A stretch of DNA of 64,000 nucleotides from Candidatus Thiothrix anitrata (GTDB lineage: Bacteria; Pseudomonadota; Gammaproteobacteria; Thiotrichales; Thiotrichaceae), in NCBI RefSeq assembly GCF_017901155.1, contig NZ_CP072800.1, forward strand, positions 434,001-498,000, given 5' to 3'. Positions 26,661 through 35,061 of this stretch are shown here, piece by piece; positions within the stretch are counted from its first letter, which is position 1; each line of letters begins with the position of its first letter. The notes under the pieces are model-generated. The model searched no databases. It was given only the letters and a program-made list of their open reading frames with translations, and was not told where the DNA came from. Position numbers and translations under genes: made by a program.

Positions 26661-27104
26661 TCAATCAGCAGATTCAGGCCAAAAATCTGCATCCATGAAT
26701 TGCTCGTATTCCCAAGGACAAGTTTCCGGGAAAGTCGCCATTGCCATTCCCGTTTCTCGTACAGCACCGCTGACTGCGTAACCGTATGCCACTTCAATGA
26801 CATCAGGTAATTTGCTTTTCAAGCCTGGATTTTCCGCCAAATGCCCGATAATGCGCTTACGTTGCTCAATGATGGTGAATTTCCAGCTACGTCCTTGATA
26901 GGCTGGTTGATACCGCCATTTCAACAGATGCATGAGCAAAGTTTCCAAAAACGACTGTAAGGCACGTTTTTCCGATTTGCTCATGTCTTCGATTTCCTCA
27001 ATGATGTGTTCCCAGTCAATTTGGTCAAACCTGCGTTCACGCAAAAACTTGGCTTGTTCCAACGACCAACTATAAAGGTCTTGATCGTAAGCTACCGCAC
27101 CCAT
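26661..27104 (-). CDS. DUF29 family protein
   Basis: A 147-residue soluble protein with the DUF29 signature: YDQDLYSWSLEQAKFLRERRFDQIDWEHIIEEIEDMSKSEKRALQ near the N-terminus and LLMHLLKWRYQP..R..SW..TI..QR in the middle. ATG 27104 follows AGGAGG by 8 bases, so the longer frame starting at 27194 is rejected. The biochemical role of DUF29 is unknown. About 190 bases without a clear feature lie between it and malate synthase. Confidence 0.85.
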   Translation of the reverse strand: MGAVAYDQDLYSWSLEQAKFLRERRFDQIDWEHIIEEIEDMSKSEKRALQSFLETLLMHLLKWRYQPAYQGRSWKFTIIEQRKRIIGHLAENPGLKSKLPDVIEVAYGYAVSGAVRETGMAMATFPETCPWEYEQFMDADFWPESAD

Positions 27105-27291
27105 GTCAGTGCCTCCTGTATTGTCGATGCCATGAGAATAGCAGATCATCAGTAAGCCGTCACACAACAGCTCAACCTTGCGCAGATCCTTCAATACTCA
27201 CCATTGAGAATAGTAATTTTCGTGATGGCTAATATTGCGATATAAGCTATCATGTCGACAATTCTATTTATTTCTTTGAGGAACGTGAGCA

Positions 27292-29466
27292 ATGGGTGAC
27301 AGAATTCAGGTTGGCGGCTTGCAAGTGTCAACACTTTTACATAATTTCGTGAACAATCAAGCCCTTCCGGGGACGGATATTCCCGTGGATCTTTTCTGGG
27401 CTAGGCTGGAAGCCATTGTTAATGACCTCGCCCCCCGCAACCGTGAGTTGCTGGCGCAACGCGATACCCTGCAAGCGCAAATTGACGCTTGGCATGTGGC
27501 TAATAAAGGCGCGTTTGATTTCGCGGCATACAAAGCCTTTTTGCAGGAAATCGGCTATTTGTTACCGGAAGGCGAAGCGTTTGCCGTCACCACGCTCAAT
27601 GTGGATACCGAAATTACCGCAACTGCCGGGGCGCAATTGGTTGTGCCAGTGATGAATGCGCGTTTCGCGTTAAATGCGGTCAATGCACGCTGGGGAAGTT
27701 TGTATGACGCGCTTTACGGCACAGATGCTATTCCGTCCACCGATGGCGCGGAAGCGGGTAAAACTTTCAACCCGGTACGTGGCGCGAAAGTCATTGAATT
27801 TGCCCGTAACTTCCTCGACGAAGCTGCGCCGTTAACCAGCGGCTCGCACAAGTCCGCTACCGCTTACACTGTGGTCAATGGCGCACTGCAAGTCAGTTTC
27901 GCGGATGGCAGCCAAGTGAGTTTGGCGCAACCTGAAAAGTTGGCGGGTTACACTGGCGATGCCGCATCCCCAACCGCTATCCTGCTGAAAAACAACAGCC
28001 TGCACTTTGAAATCCAGATTAACCGTGATGGCGCAATCGGCAAAACCGACGCGGCGGGTGTTAACGACATCCTGATGGAAGCGGCGTTGACCACCATTAT
28101 GGACTGCGAAGACTCGGTAGCCGCCGTTGATGCGGTGGATAAAACCCTGATTTACACCAATTGGCTGGGTTTGATGAAAGGCGACTTGACCGAATCCGTG
28201 ACCAAAGGCGGCAAGACCTTTACCCGTGCCATGAATCCTGACCGCGAATATAACGCACCGAATGGCGGCAAAGTCAGCTTGCCGGGGCGCAGTTTATTGT
28301 TCGTGCGTAACGTAGGTCACTTGATGACGAATCCGGCAATCCTCGACCAAAACGGCGCGGAAATTCCCGAAGGCATCATGGACGCTTACATGACAGCGGC
28401 GATTGCAATCCACAACCTCAAGGGCGATACCACCGCGAAAAACTCGCGCACTGGCTCGGTTTATATCGTTAAACCGAAAATGCACGGCCCCGAAGAAGTC
28501 GCATTCACCAACCAATTATTTGGTCGGGTCGAAGACGCGCTCAACCTGCCGCGCAATACCCTGAAAGTCGGCATTATGGACGAAGAACGCCGCACCACGG
28601 TCAACTTGAAAGAGTGCATCCGTGCAGCGCAAGAGCGCGTGGTATTCATCAACACCGGCTTCCTCGACCGCACTGGCGACGAAATGCACACCTCAATGGA
28701 AGCTGGCCCGATGATCCGCAAGAACGACATGAAGTCTTCGGCCTGGATTCAAGCTTACGAAAACTGGAACGTCGACATCGGTCTGGAATGCGGTTTGCCG
28801 GGTCATGCGCAAATCGGCAAAGGCATGTGGGCAATCCCTGATCAAATGGCGAATATGCTGGCAACCAAAATCGGGCATCCGCTGGCGGGCGCGAATACTG
28901 CGTGGGTTCCTTCCCCAACCGCAGCCGCGTTACATGCTTTGCATTACCACAAGGTCAACGTATTTGCGCGTCAGGAAGAGCTGAAAAGCCGTCCGCGTGC
29001 CAATATTGACGACATCCTCAGCATTCCCGTGGCAGCAAACCCGAACTGGAGCGCGGCAGAAGTCCAGCAAGAACTGGACAATAACGCGCAAGGCATCCTC
29101 GGTTACGTGGTGCGTTGGGTCAACCAAGGTGTTGGCTGTTCCAAAGTGCCGGATGTGAACGACGTGGGCTTGATGGAAGACCGTGCAACCTTGCGCATTT
29201 CCAGCCAACACATGGCAAACTGGCTGCATCACGGCATTTGTAACGAAGCGCAAATCATGGAAGCGTTCAAACGCATGGCGACTAAAGTGGACGCGCAAAA
29301 CGAAGGCGACCCGACGTACACCAAAATGAGCGGCAACTTCGACAAGAGCGTCGCATTCAAAGCCGCGTGTGATCTGGTGTTCAAAGGACGCGAACAACCG
29401 AACGGGTATACCGAACCGTTGCTGCACAAGTACCGTGCGGAAGCGAAAGTGGCGTTGTTCTTTTAA
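27292..29466 (+). CDS. glcB: Malate synthase G
   Basis: Condenses glyoxylate with acetyl-CoA to malate, in the glyoxylate shunt or glycolate use; cytoplasmic and Mg-dependent. It has 724 residues, as usual for isoform G (about 720). Recognisable are [21 protein letters not shown], seen here as [17 protein letters not shown], with the metal-binding acidic pair, [19 protein letters not shown], and the C-terminal NRHxLNW-equivalent region. The ATG at 27292 follows GAGGAACGTGAGC. Isocitrate lyase is not in the window. Confidence 0.96.
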   Translation: MGDRIQVGGLQVSTLLHNFVNNQALPGTDIPVDLFWARLEAIVNDLAPRNRELLAQRDTLQAQIDAWHVANKGAFDFAAYKAFLQEIGYLLPEGEAFAVTTLNVDTEITATAGAQLVVPVMNARFALNAVNARWGSLYDALYGTDAIPSTDGAEAGKTFNPVRGAKVIEFARNFLDEAAPLTSGSHKSATAYTVVNGALQVSFADGSQVSLAQPEKLAGYTGDAASPTAILLKNNSLHFEIQINRDGAIGKTDAAGVNDILMEAALTTIMDCEDSVAAVDAVDKTLIYTNWLGLMKGDLTESVTKGGKTFTRAMNPDREYNAPNGGKVSLPGRSLLFVRNVGHLMTNPAILDQNGAEIPEGIMDAYMTAAIAIHNLKGDTTAKNSRTGSVYIVKPKMHGPEEVAFTNQLFGRVEDALNLPRNTLKVGIMDEERRTTVNLKECIRAAQERVVFINTGFLDRTGDEMHTSMEAGPMIRKNDMKSSAWIQAYENWNVDIGLECGLPGHAQIGKGMWAIPDQMANMLATKIGHPLAGANTAWVPSPTAAALHALHYHKVNVFARQEELKSRPRANIDDILSIPVAANPNWSAAEVQQELDNNAQGILGYVVRWVNQGVGCSKVPDVNDVGLMEDRATLRISSQHMANWLHHGICNEAQIMEAFKRMATKVDAQNEGDPTYTKMSGNFDKSVAFKAACDLVFKGREQPNGYTEPLLHKYRAEAKVALFF

Positions 29467-29486
29467 GGTTTCGCCTACCCCCGACT

Positions 29487-29517
29487 CTTCCCCCGCAAGG
29501 GGTGAAGGGAGCAAGAA
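29487..29517 (-). repeat. Dispersed 31-bp repeat, copy B (inverted)
   Basis: Exact reverse complement of the element at 26151-26181. It lies between the converging malate synthase and RskA-like genes and is followed by another GC-rich hairpin. Confidence 0.8.
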
Positions 29518-29536
29518 ATAACCTATCTTGTCTTAG

Positions 29537-29563
29537 CCCCTCTACCGCTCGGCGGGAGAGGGG
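29537..29563. terminator. GC-rich hairpin between convergent genes
   Basis: CCCCTCT at 29537-29543 pairs with AGAGGGG at 29557-29563, with an inner CCG/CGG. It lies between the malate synthase stop and the converging RskA-like stop. There is no good T tract, so it may be a dispersed palindromic repeat acting as a terminator only by position. Confidence 0.45.
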
Positions 29564-29581
29564 TTGGGGTGAGGGTCTTCA

Positions 29582-30112
29582 CTAAGGCTGCACCATCAAC
29601 AACAACTGTGATTTTTCAGCCGATTTATCCGCGTGTAAGTGCAACTCGAACTTGAATGGCGTAATCACCGCCCGTTCGGTTTTAATCGCTGCAAACCACT
29701 CGCCCTTACCCACGCCATTACGTACCACCGCCCCGGAAACCGGCACGCCATCGGCACTGCGGGTATCGTAAAGCCATAGTTGGTAAAACTGTCCGGTAGC
29801 AGGCGCAGGTAAATCCACGAAACGCATGACCCCTTGGCTTTGGGTACTATTCCACACCAAATCGCCCTGCACGTCTTGCACCAGCGGATTGAGGGTGCGC
29901 AACCAATTACCACGCACGCTGCTGGGGTCACTGAATAAACGTTCACGCAATACTGACAAGTCACCATTATCCGCACTGGCTTGCGCCGGTTCCCAATGAC
30001 GCATCCCAAAACCCAAAGCCACCAGTAATAAGGCCGCGACGAGCGCGTATAACCCATAACGCCAGATTCCATTGCTTGCGGTGTTCACGCTTCCCTCGCT
30101 GTTTGCCATCAT
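29582..30112 (-). CDS. RskA-like anti-sigma factor domain protein, lacking the sigma-binding part
   Basis: A 176-residue protein with a short cytoplasmic N-terminus, one helix (YGLYALVAALLLVALGFGM, residues 19-37) and a periplasmic anti-sigma-K-type C-terminal domain (GDLVWNSTQSQGVMRFVDLPAPATGQFYQLWLYD, then PFKFELHLHADKSAEKSQLLLMVQP). The usual N-terminal zinc-finger or helical sigma-binding domain is missing, with only about 17 residues before the helix, and no sigma-factor gene is adjacent. It may have lost its regulatory role. Divergent from ycaO, with 120 bases between. Confidence 0.75.
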   Translation of the reverse strand: MMANSEGSVNTASNGIWRYGLYALVAALLLVALGFGMRHWEPAQASADNGDLSVLRERLFSDPSSVRGNWLRTLNPLVQDVQGDLVWNSTQSQGVMRFVDLPAPATGQFYQLWLYDTRSADGVPVSGAVVRNGVGKGEWFAAIKTERAVITPFKFELHLHADKSAEKSQLLLMVQP

Positions 30113-30233
30113 GGACTAATACATTCCTGAAATTCACCAAATGTCCCGATTATAATGGATAATCGCACGTACATTGACGCACTGCGCTAAAATAGCCCAA
30201 ATCTTTGACGAATGACCACCCAACGAGTTCCCC

Positions 30234-31952
30234 ATGCAACAACAAACCTTTATTCCCGGTAAAGATGCCGCCCTCGAAGCCTCCATCGAAACCCTGCAAG
30301 CCAAATTACTCGCAGCAGGTTTCCACATTGAAGAAGCCTCATGGTTAAACCCCATTGCGAACGTATGGTCGGTACACATTCACGACCGCGATTGCCCGAT
30401 GTTGTTTACCAATGGCAAAGGCGCCTCCCGTAAAGCGGCGTTGGCGAGTGCCTTGGGTGAGTATTTTGAGCGGCTCAGTACCAATTATTTTTGGGCGGAC
30501 TTTTACCTTGGTGAAACCATCGCCAACGCGCCGTTTGTCCACTACCCACAAGAACGCTGGTTTGCTTTGGAAGACGCGGACACTTGGCCGGACGGTTTGT
30601 TAGATGATGCCACCCGCGCATTTTATGACCCGGAATCCACCTTGGCGGCGAGTAAATTGGTGGATATTAATTCCGGCAATGCGCAACGCGGTATTTGCGC
30701 CCTACCCTTGGTTCGCCAGCGCGATGCTGCCACCGTGTGGTTTCCGGTCAATGTGATTGGCAATTTATACGTCAGCAACGGCATGTCAGCAGGCAACACC
30801 CCCACCGAAGCGCGTACTCAAGCGTTATCGGAAATTTTCGAGCGTTACGTCAAATTCCGCATTATTGCTGAAGGCACGTGCTTGCCCGATGTACCAGACG
30901 CAGTGATTGCGCGTTACCCCGGCATTGTCGCGGGCATTACGGAATTACGCGCCGCTGGTTTCGGCATTTTGGTGAAAGATGCATCACTCGGCGGGAAATA
31001 CCCGGTGATGTGCGTGACCTTACTCAACCCCGAAGATCAGGGCTGCTACGCCAGTTTCGGGGCGCACCCACGTTTTGAAGTGGCATTGGAACGCGCTTTA
31101 ACGGAGCTGTTGCAAGGCCGTGCGCTGGATCGCCTTGCGGGTTTTTCCGCACCCAGTTTTGATCTGGAGGATGTCGCTTCCCCGCAAAATCTGGAAACGC
31201 ATTTCATTGATTCCAGCGGCCCGATTCACTGGGATTTCTTGCGCAATACCCCGGATCATGAGTTTGTGGACTGGGATTTTAGCGGCACGACCGCCGCCGA
31301 ATGCCAGTATTTAATCGACATTGCACACGCGGAAGATTTCGACATTTACGTTATGGATTACACCCATTTGGGCGTGTATGCGTGCCGTATTCTCGTACCG
31401 GGCATGTCGGAAATTTACCAAGTGGATGATCTGGAATGGGATAACAACAGTGCCGGAAATGAGTTCCGTGAGGCCATTTTAAACCTGCCGGAATTATCGG
31501 AAGAAGAATGCGCTGATCTGTTGGATGCCATTGAAGACGTGGGTTTGGATGAACACCAACCCGTCGCCGCGCTGTTAGGGCTTGCACCGGATGCGGGCAG
31601 TTTGTGGGCAGATTTGCGCGTCGGCGAACTCAAAACCTTGTTGGCATTAGCCAGCGGCAATGAAGACGCAATTTTGGAAGGTTGCCAATGGGTGCGCCAT
31701 TTTGAGCAAATCAATGACGACCGCCGCCGCGTTTACCGCTGCATTGAAGACCTGTTAGCCATGCAAAATCCCACACCTTACCTTACGAATTTAACCCTGA
31801 TGTACGGCGAAACTAGCGTGCAACAAGCCCGTGACTTGCTGTCGGGCGCGACCCGTTTTTGGGGAATTACCGCCCCGACGCTGGAGCTGTACGGCTTTGA
31901 AACACACCAGCGATTGCTGACAGCGTATCGCAAAGTGCATCAAGGCTTGTAA
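30234..31952 (+). CDS. ycaO: YcaO, ATP-dependent cyclodehydratase family, S12 methylthiolation accessory protein
   Basis: A 572-residue protein close to E. coli YcaO over its whole length, from TFIPGKDAALEASIE through NPIANVWSVHI and FTNGKGASRKAALASALGEYFERLSTNYFWADFYLG. It has the ATP-binding pattern of YcaO proteins (E-x-x-E-R-x in SEIFERYVKFRII, near 210) and a C-terminal TPR-like region. In E. coli YcaO assists RimO in beta-methylthiolation of ribosomal protein S12. No peptide-precursor gene is nearby, so an RiPP role is unlikely. Confidence 0.93.
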   Translation: MQQQTFIPGKDAALEASIETLQAKLLAAGFHIEEASWLNPIANVWSVHIHDRDCPMLFTNGKGASRKAALASALGEYFERLSTNYFWADFYLGETIANAPFVHYPQERWFALEDADTWPDGLLDDATRAFYDPESTLAASKLVDINSGNAQRGICALPLVRQRDAATVWFPVNVIGNLYVSNGMSAGNTPTEARTQALSEIFERYVKFRIIAEGTCLPDVPDAVIARYPGIVAGITELRAAGFGILVKDASLGGKYPVMCVTLLNPEDQGCYASFGAHPRFEVALERALTELLQGRALDRLAGFSAPSFDLEDVASPQNLETHFIDSSGPIHWDFLRNTPDHEFVDWDFSGTTAAECQYLIDIAHAEDFDIYVMDYTHLGVYACRILVPGMSEIYQVDDLEWDNNSAGNEFREAILNLPELSEEECADLLDAIEDVGLDEHQPVAALLGLAPDAGSLWADLRVGELKTLLALASGNEDAILEGCQWVRHFEQINDDRRRVYRCIEDLLAMQNPTPYLTNLTLMYGETSVQQARDLLSGATRFWGITAPTLELYGFETHQRLLTAYRKVHQGL

Positions 31953-32027
31953 CCTGCTTGGGGATACGCAGCACCAACCTAAAGTAGGGCTTCCACTGTT
32001 ACCATCGGAGAATTAAACACAATCTAT

Positions 32028-32327
32028 TTACTTGTCCTGTAAATGCTGTTCGCTATCCATGCTTTGGTGCAGGATGCGGATAATTTCCACACTGGAAGAC
32101 AAGCCAAGGCGGTAAAAGATCAGGTGCGCCCCAACCGGATACCGTTTGTACCCAGTGCGGATGTGGTTAATGGGTTGGCCTGCATTTGGGTTCTCTGCCA
32201 GAAAGTCAAAGGCATCCAGCAGTTTCTCGCCATACTGTTCCGCTTTTGTTAGCCCCCAAGTTGCAGTGCCATAACGCCAGATGCCTTTCAGGTCTTCCAC
32301 TGCCAATGGTGACAGGCTGTGCGCCAT
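32028..32327 (-). CDS. parE: ParE/RelE-superfamily toxin
   Basis: A 99-residue toxin: LSPLAVEDLKGIWRYGTATWGLTKAEQYGEKLLDAF at the N-terminus, then the central GYKRYPVGAHLIFYRL and the ending VEIIRILHQSMD, the typical ParE finish. Its ATG overlaps the antitoxin stop (TAATG). ParE proteins generally poison DNA gyrase; this one is assigned by family resemblance. Confidence 0.87.
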   Translation of the reverse strand: MAHSLSPLAVEDLKGIWRYGTATWGLTKAEQYGEKLLDAFDFLAENPNAGQPINHIRTGYKRYPVGAHLIFYRLGLSSSVEIIRILHQSMDSEQHLQDK

Positions 32328-32575
32328 TATTTGCTCCCCAATTCTGCCCGCATTTCGCGCTTAAATGCTTCACGGTCAAAGGCTTGGGGTTGTCCACTGT
32401 TTTCGCCTGCAATCAACGCTTCCCGCAAACGTTGCACCCGCAATTCTTGCTCTTCCAACAAACGCAAAGCAGCGCGGATGACTTCACTGACGGAGTGATA
32501 ACTCCCTGTACTCACCAAACGATCAACGAACGTTTCAAAATGACCACTGAGGGATATAGAAGTATTTCGAGACAT
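32327..32575 (-). CDS. parD: ParD-type antitoxin
   Basis: An 82-residue ribbon-helix-helix protein: MSRNTSISLSGHFETFVDRLVSTGSYHSVSEVIRAALRLLEEQE is the DNA-binding part, and the C-terminus (RVQRLREALIAGENSGQ) wraps the toxin. Start ATG 32575 matches the family; a longer frame to 32656 starts in an unlikely AT-rich sequence. It should repress its own promoter, which lies between here and the 32694 inverted repeat. Confidence 0.86.
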   Translation of the reverse strand: MSRNTSISLSGHFETFVDRLVSTGSYHSVSEVIRAALRLLEEQELRVQRLREALIAGENSGQPQAFDREAFKREMRAELGSK

Positions 32576-32693
32576 AACACGATTCTCAAGTCTGTCGATT
32601 ACCCTGATTATACCAAAAATTGGTATTTTATCTGTGCAATTTATATACAGTAGCATAACGAATTCTTGGCAGAGCGTGAATGGCTTTGTAGTG

Positions 32694-32759
32694 CCGACTA
32701 TTTTGAAGTGTACTTTAAAATAGACTTGACCATTTTAAAGTACACACTAAAATAGTCGG
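32694..32759 (+). promoter_or_regulatory. Large inverted repeat with embedded promoter before a DUF4143 ATPase
   Basis: Two 28-base arms face each other over a 10-base centre: CCGACTATTTT and GTGTACTTTAAAAT on the left have exact reverse complements on the right; only a 3-base inner stretch (GAA against ACT) fails to pair. TTGACC (32726-32731), a 16-base spacer and TAAAAT (32748-32753) make a good sigma-70 promoter inside it. The expected RNA start is at about 32760, the A of the ATG, so the mRNA may be leaderless. Protein-binding operator or fold-back element remain alternatives. Confidence 0.7.
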
Positions 32760-33884
32760 ATGCGCTATATTAAACACCCCATCCAGCAAGACTTGCAACG
32801 TAAAATGGTTTTCATCGGTGGTCCACGACAAGTGGGCAAAACCACACTCGCCAAAAGCTTGTTAGCAGATAATGGTACAGGACGTTATTTCAACTGGGAC
32901 TACGATGATGACCGTCAAGCTATCCTTCAAAAGAAATGGAGCAGCGACGACACCTTGCTGGTTTTCGATGAGTTACATAAATATCCACACTGGAAAAGCT
33001 GGGTAAAAGGACTGTATGACGTAGCACACCAGCAACACCAAATACTGGTGACAGGCTCTGCGCGACTGGATGTTTACCGACACGGAGGCGATTCACTGCT
33101 GGGGCGTTACCATTATTGGCGTTTACACCCCTTCACACTGGATGAAACACCGGCGGATATAGACAGACATGAATCGTTCCGGCGATTAATGACCTTTGGG
33201 GGATTTCCCGAACCTTTTTTCATCAATGACTTGAGAGAAAGTCGTCGCTGGCGCAAAGAGCGTTTCGACCGGGTGTTGCAGGAAGACATTCGTGATTTGG
33301 AAAGCATTAAAAACATTCAGGGCTTACGCCTGTTTTTGGATTTATTGCGTACCCGTGTCGGTGACATGATTGTGCTTTCCAATCTGGCACAAGATATTCA
33401 GGTAGCACCTCAGACCGTAAAATCGTGGTTAGAATCATTAGAACGGATGTATGTGCTGTTCACGGTCATGCCTTACACGCAATCCATTGCCCGTGCCATT
33501 TTGAAACCACCCAAAGTGTATTTCTTTGATAATGCGGATGTTGTGGATGATAAAGGTGCAAGATTTGAAAATTTGGTGGCAACTTCTCTGCTCAAACGAC
33601 TGCATTACCGCGAAGACCACGACGGCTACCGGTGCGAATTACGCTACATCCGCGACAAGGAAGGACGGGAAGTGGACTTTGCCATTATCGTTGATGGTGA
33701 GTTGGAAGAGTTGATTGAGGTGAAATACAGCGATGATGGGATTTCACCCTCCTTACGCTATTACACCGAACGCCTGAAACCCAAACGGGCAACGCAATTG
33801 GTTGCCACATTGGATAAGCCGTATGATGCGCATGGGGTTCGGGTGACGAATCCGTTTGCTTATTTTGCGGATGCACGGCATTAA
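32760..33884 (+). CDS. AAA_14/DUF4143 ATPase (second copy, different subfamily)
   Basis: A 374-residue P-loop ATPase. Walker A is GGPRQVGKTTLAKS (about residues 20-33), Walker B DTLLVFDELHKYP near 64-76, sensor-1 ILVTGSARLD. The DUF4143 half has a winged-helix stretch (VLSNLAQDIQVAPQTVKSWLESLERMYVLF) and a PD-(D/E)xK-like end (EVDFAIIVDGELEELIEVKYSD: D, then E-V-K), intact here. No ribosome site is seen, since the ATG abuts a large inverted repeat. Function unknown. Neighbours are parDE and a lone XRE regulator. Confidence 0.87.
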   Translation: MRYIKHPIQQDLQRKMVFIGGPRQVGKTTLAKSLLADNGTGRYFNWDYDDDRQAILQKKWSSDDTLLVFDELHKYPHWKSWVKGLYDVAHQQHQILVTGSARLDVYRHGGDSLLGRYHYWRLHPFTLDETPADIDRHESFRRLMTFGGFPEPFFINDLRESRRWRKERFDRVLQEDIRDLESIKNIQGLRLFLDLLRTRVGDMIVLSNLAQDIQVAPQTVKSWLESLERMYVLFTVMPYTQSIARAILKPPKVYFFDNADVVDDKGARFENLVATSLLKRLHYREDHDGYRCELRYIRDKEGREVDFAIIVDGELEELIEVKYSDDGISPSLRYYTERLKPKRATQLVATLDKPYDAHGVRVTNPFAYFADARH

Positions 33885-33902
33885 CGCGAACAGGTAACAA
33901 CG

Positions 33903-34226
33903 TTATACCTGCTGCATATCGACATCTGCAAAATTATTGATATTGACTGAGCCATCAGGAAAACGCGCCACAATATCGAGTTGCCCACCCATCGCCTCAA
34001 TATGACTGCGTAGGGTTGAGATATACATATCCGTGCGCCGCTCCAGTTTAGCGATAGCGGGTTGCTGTACTTGGAGGATGTCTGCCAAGGCTTTTTGCGA
34101 TAAGCCACGAGCGCGGCGTAATTCGTGTAACGGCATTGCTGCCAGCATAGTTTGCAGTTTAAGCCCTGCCTGAGCGAGTGCTTCGGGGGGCATTTTGGCT
34201 GATAATTCAGAAAACTTCTTAGCCAT
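33903..34226 (-). CDS. XRE-family HTH regulator (HigA-like), without partner toxin
   Basis: A 107-residue protein with a central helix-turn-helix (HELRRARGLSQKALADILQVQQPAIAKLERRTDMYISTLRSHIEAMGG) of the HigA/antitoxin style. The usual toxin gene upstream is absent: thiD ends 41 bases away. It may be a solitary antitoxin or a regulator of another locus, such as the neighbouring ATPase behind its palindrome. ATG 34226 is preceded by GGAAGG. Confidence 0.82.
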   Translation of the reverse strand: MAKKFSELSAKMPPEALAQAGLKLQTMLAAMPLHELRRARGLSQKALADILQVQQPAIAKLERRTDMYISTLRSHIEAMGGQLDIVARFPDGSVNINNFADVDMQQV

Positions 34227-34267
34227 TGATTAAACCTTCCTTCCGTAACTGACAAGACTGCACAAAA

Positions 34268-35047
34268 TCATTGCCGCCAATAAAACCGATTTGGCAACCA
34301 CTGCCCGCGCCCGATTTTACGCCCTGCCTGCAAACTTCCCCACGTATACGCTTGCGCCGTAGCTACCGCCTTCACCATATCCATGCCTTTGGCGAGGTTA
34401 ACCGCGCAAGCGGAAGCGAGAGTGCAACCCGAACCGTGGTAGGTTTCCGGCAAGCGTTCCCACGTCCAAGTGCGTAAGCGTTTGCCTTCGCCATACAGAG
34501 CATTTTCCACCTGCGCGGTATCAGCGTGAGTGCCGGTCAACAACACATGGCTGCAACCTTGATCCAGCAAGGAAAGCGCGTATGCGTCCAGCGTATCGCC
34601 GTGAATTGCCAGTTGCGCCGCTTCGGGGACATTGGGGGTAAGCAAAGTGGTGAGCGGCAATAAATATTCGCGAATAGCTTCCAGCAGCAAATCACTGGAA
34701 AGGCTTTTACCACCACCCGCAGCGAGGATGGGGTCAAGAATCACCGGCACATCCGGGGCTTGCAGCAAGATGCGATGCACCGCCTGCACCGCTGAAATAC
34801 TGCCCAGCAAACCGATTTTAATCGCCGCAATCGGCATATCAGCTAACAAAGCTTCGGCCTGTTGCTCAATCAAATAATCAGCCACTGGCTCAATACGCTG
34901 CACGTTGCAGGTGTCCTGCACCGTCAGGCAAGTAATCACCGAAACCGCGTGCCCGCCTTGGCTGGCAATCGCTTCCATATCAGCCTGAATGCCTGCACCG
35001 CCGCTAGGGTCATGCCCTGCTAACACCATTACCACCGGAATACTCAT
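34268..35047 (-). CDS. thiD: Hydroxymethylpyrimidine/phosphomethylpyrimidine kinase
   Basis: Thiamine pyrimidine branch kinase acting twice on HMP. The N-terminal VMVLAGHDPSGGAGIQADMEAIASQGGHAVSVIT and the anion-hole/catalytic GSGCTLASACAVNLAKG (near 214-230) are diagnostic of ThiD in the ribokinase fold. ATG 35047 follows GGAGG at good spacing; 259 residues. It overlaps the end of the acetyltransferase gene's downstream region only by non-coding sequence. No TPP riboswitch is seen upstream. Confidence 0.93.
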   Translation of the reverse strand: MSIPVVMVLAGHDPSGGAGIQADMEAIASQGGHAVSVITCLTVQDTCNVQRIEPVADYLIEQQAEALLADMPIAAIKIGLLGSISAVQAVHRILLQAPDVPVILDPILAAGGGKSLSSDLLLEAIREYLLPLTTLLTPNVPEAAQLAIHGDTLDAYALSLLDQGCSHVLLTGTHADTAQVENALYGEGKRLRTWTWERLPETYHGSGCTLASACAVNLAKGMDMVKAVATAQAYTWGSLQAGRKIGRGQWLPNRFYWRQ

Positions 35048-35061
35048 GTTTGCGCCTCCAT

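Noticed and set aside
28930-29514. 194-codon minus-strand frame opposite malate synthase
   Set aside because: It is antisense to the conserved enzyme and enters the dispersed repeat; no protein features.
33881-34255. Alternative minus-strand frame over the XRE gene
   Set aside because: It overlaps the XRE gene in another frame; only the 33903-34226 frame carries a recognisable helix-turn-helix.
34227-34267. Possible toxin remnant before the XRE gene
   Set aside because: Only about 18 codons before a stop; too short for any identification, and it overlaps the thiD end.
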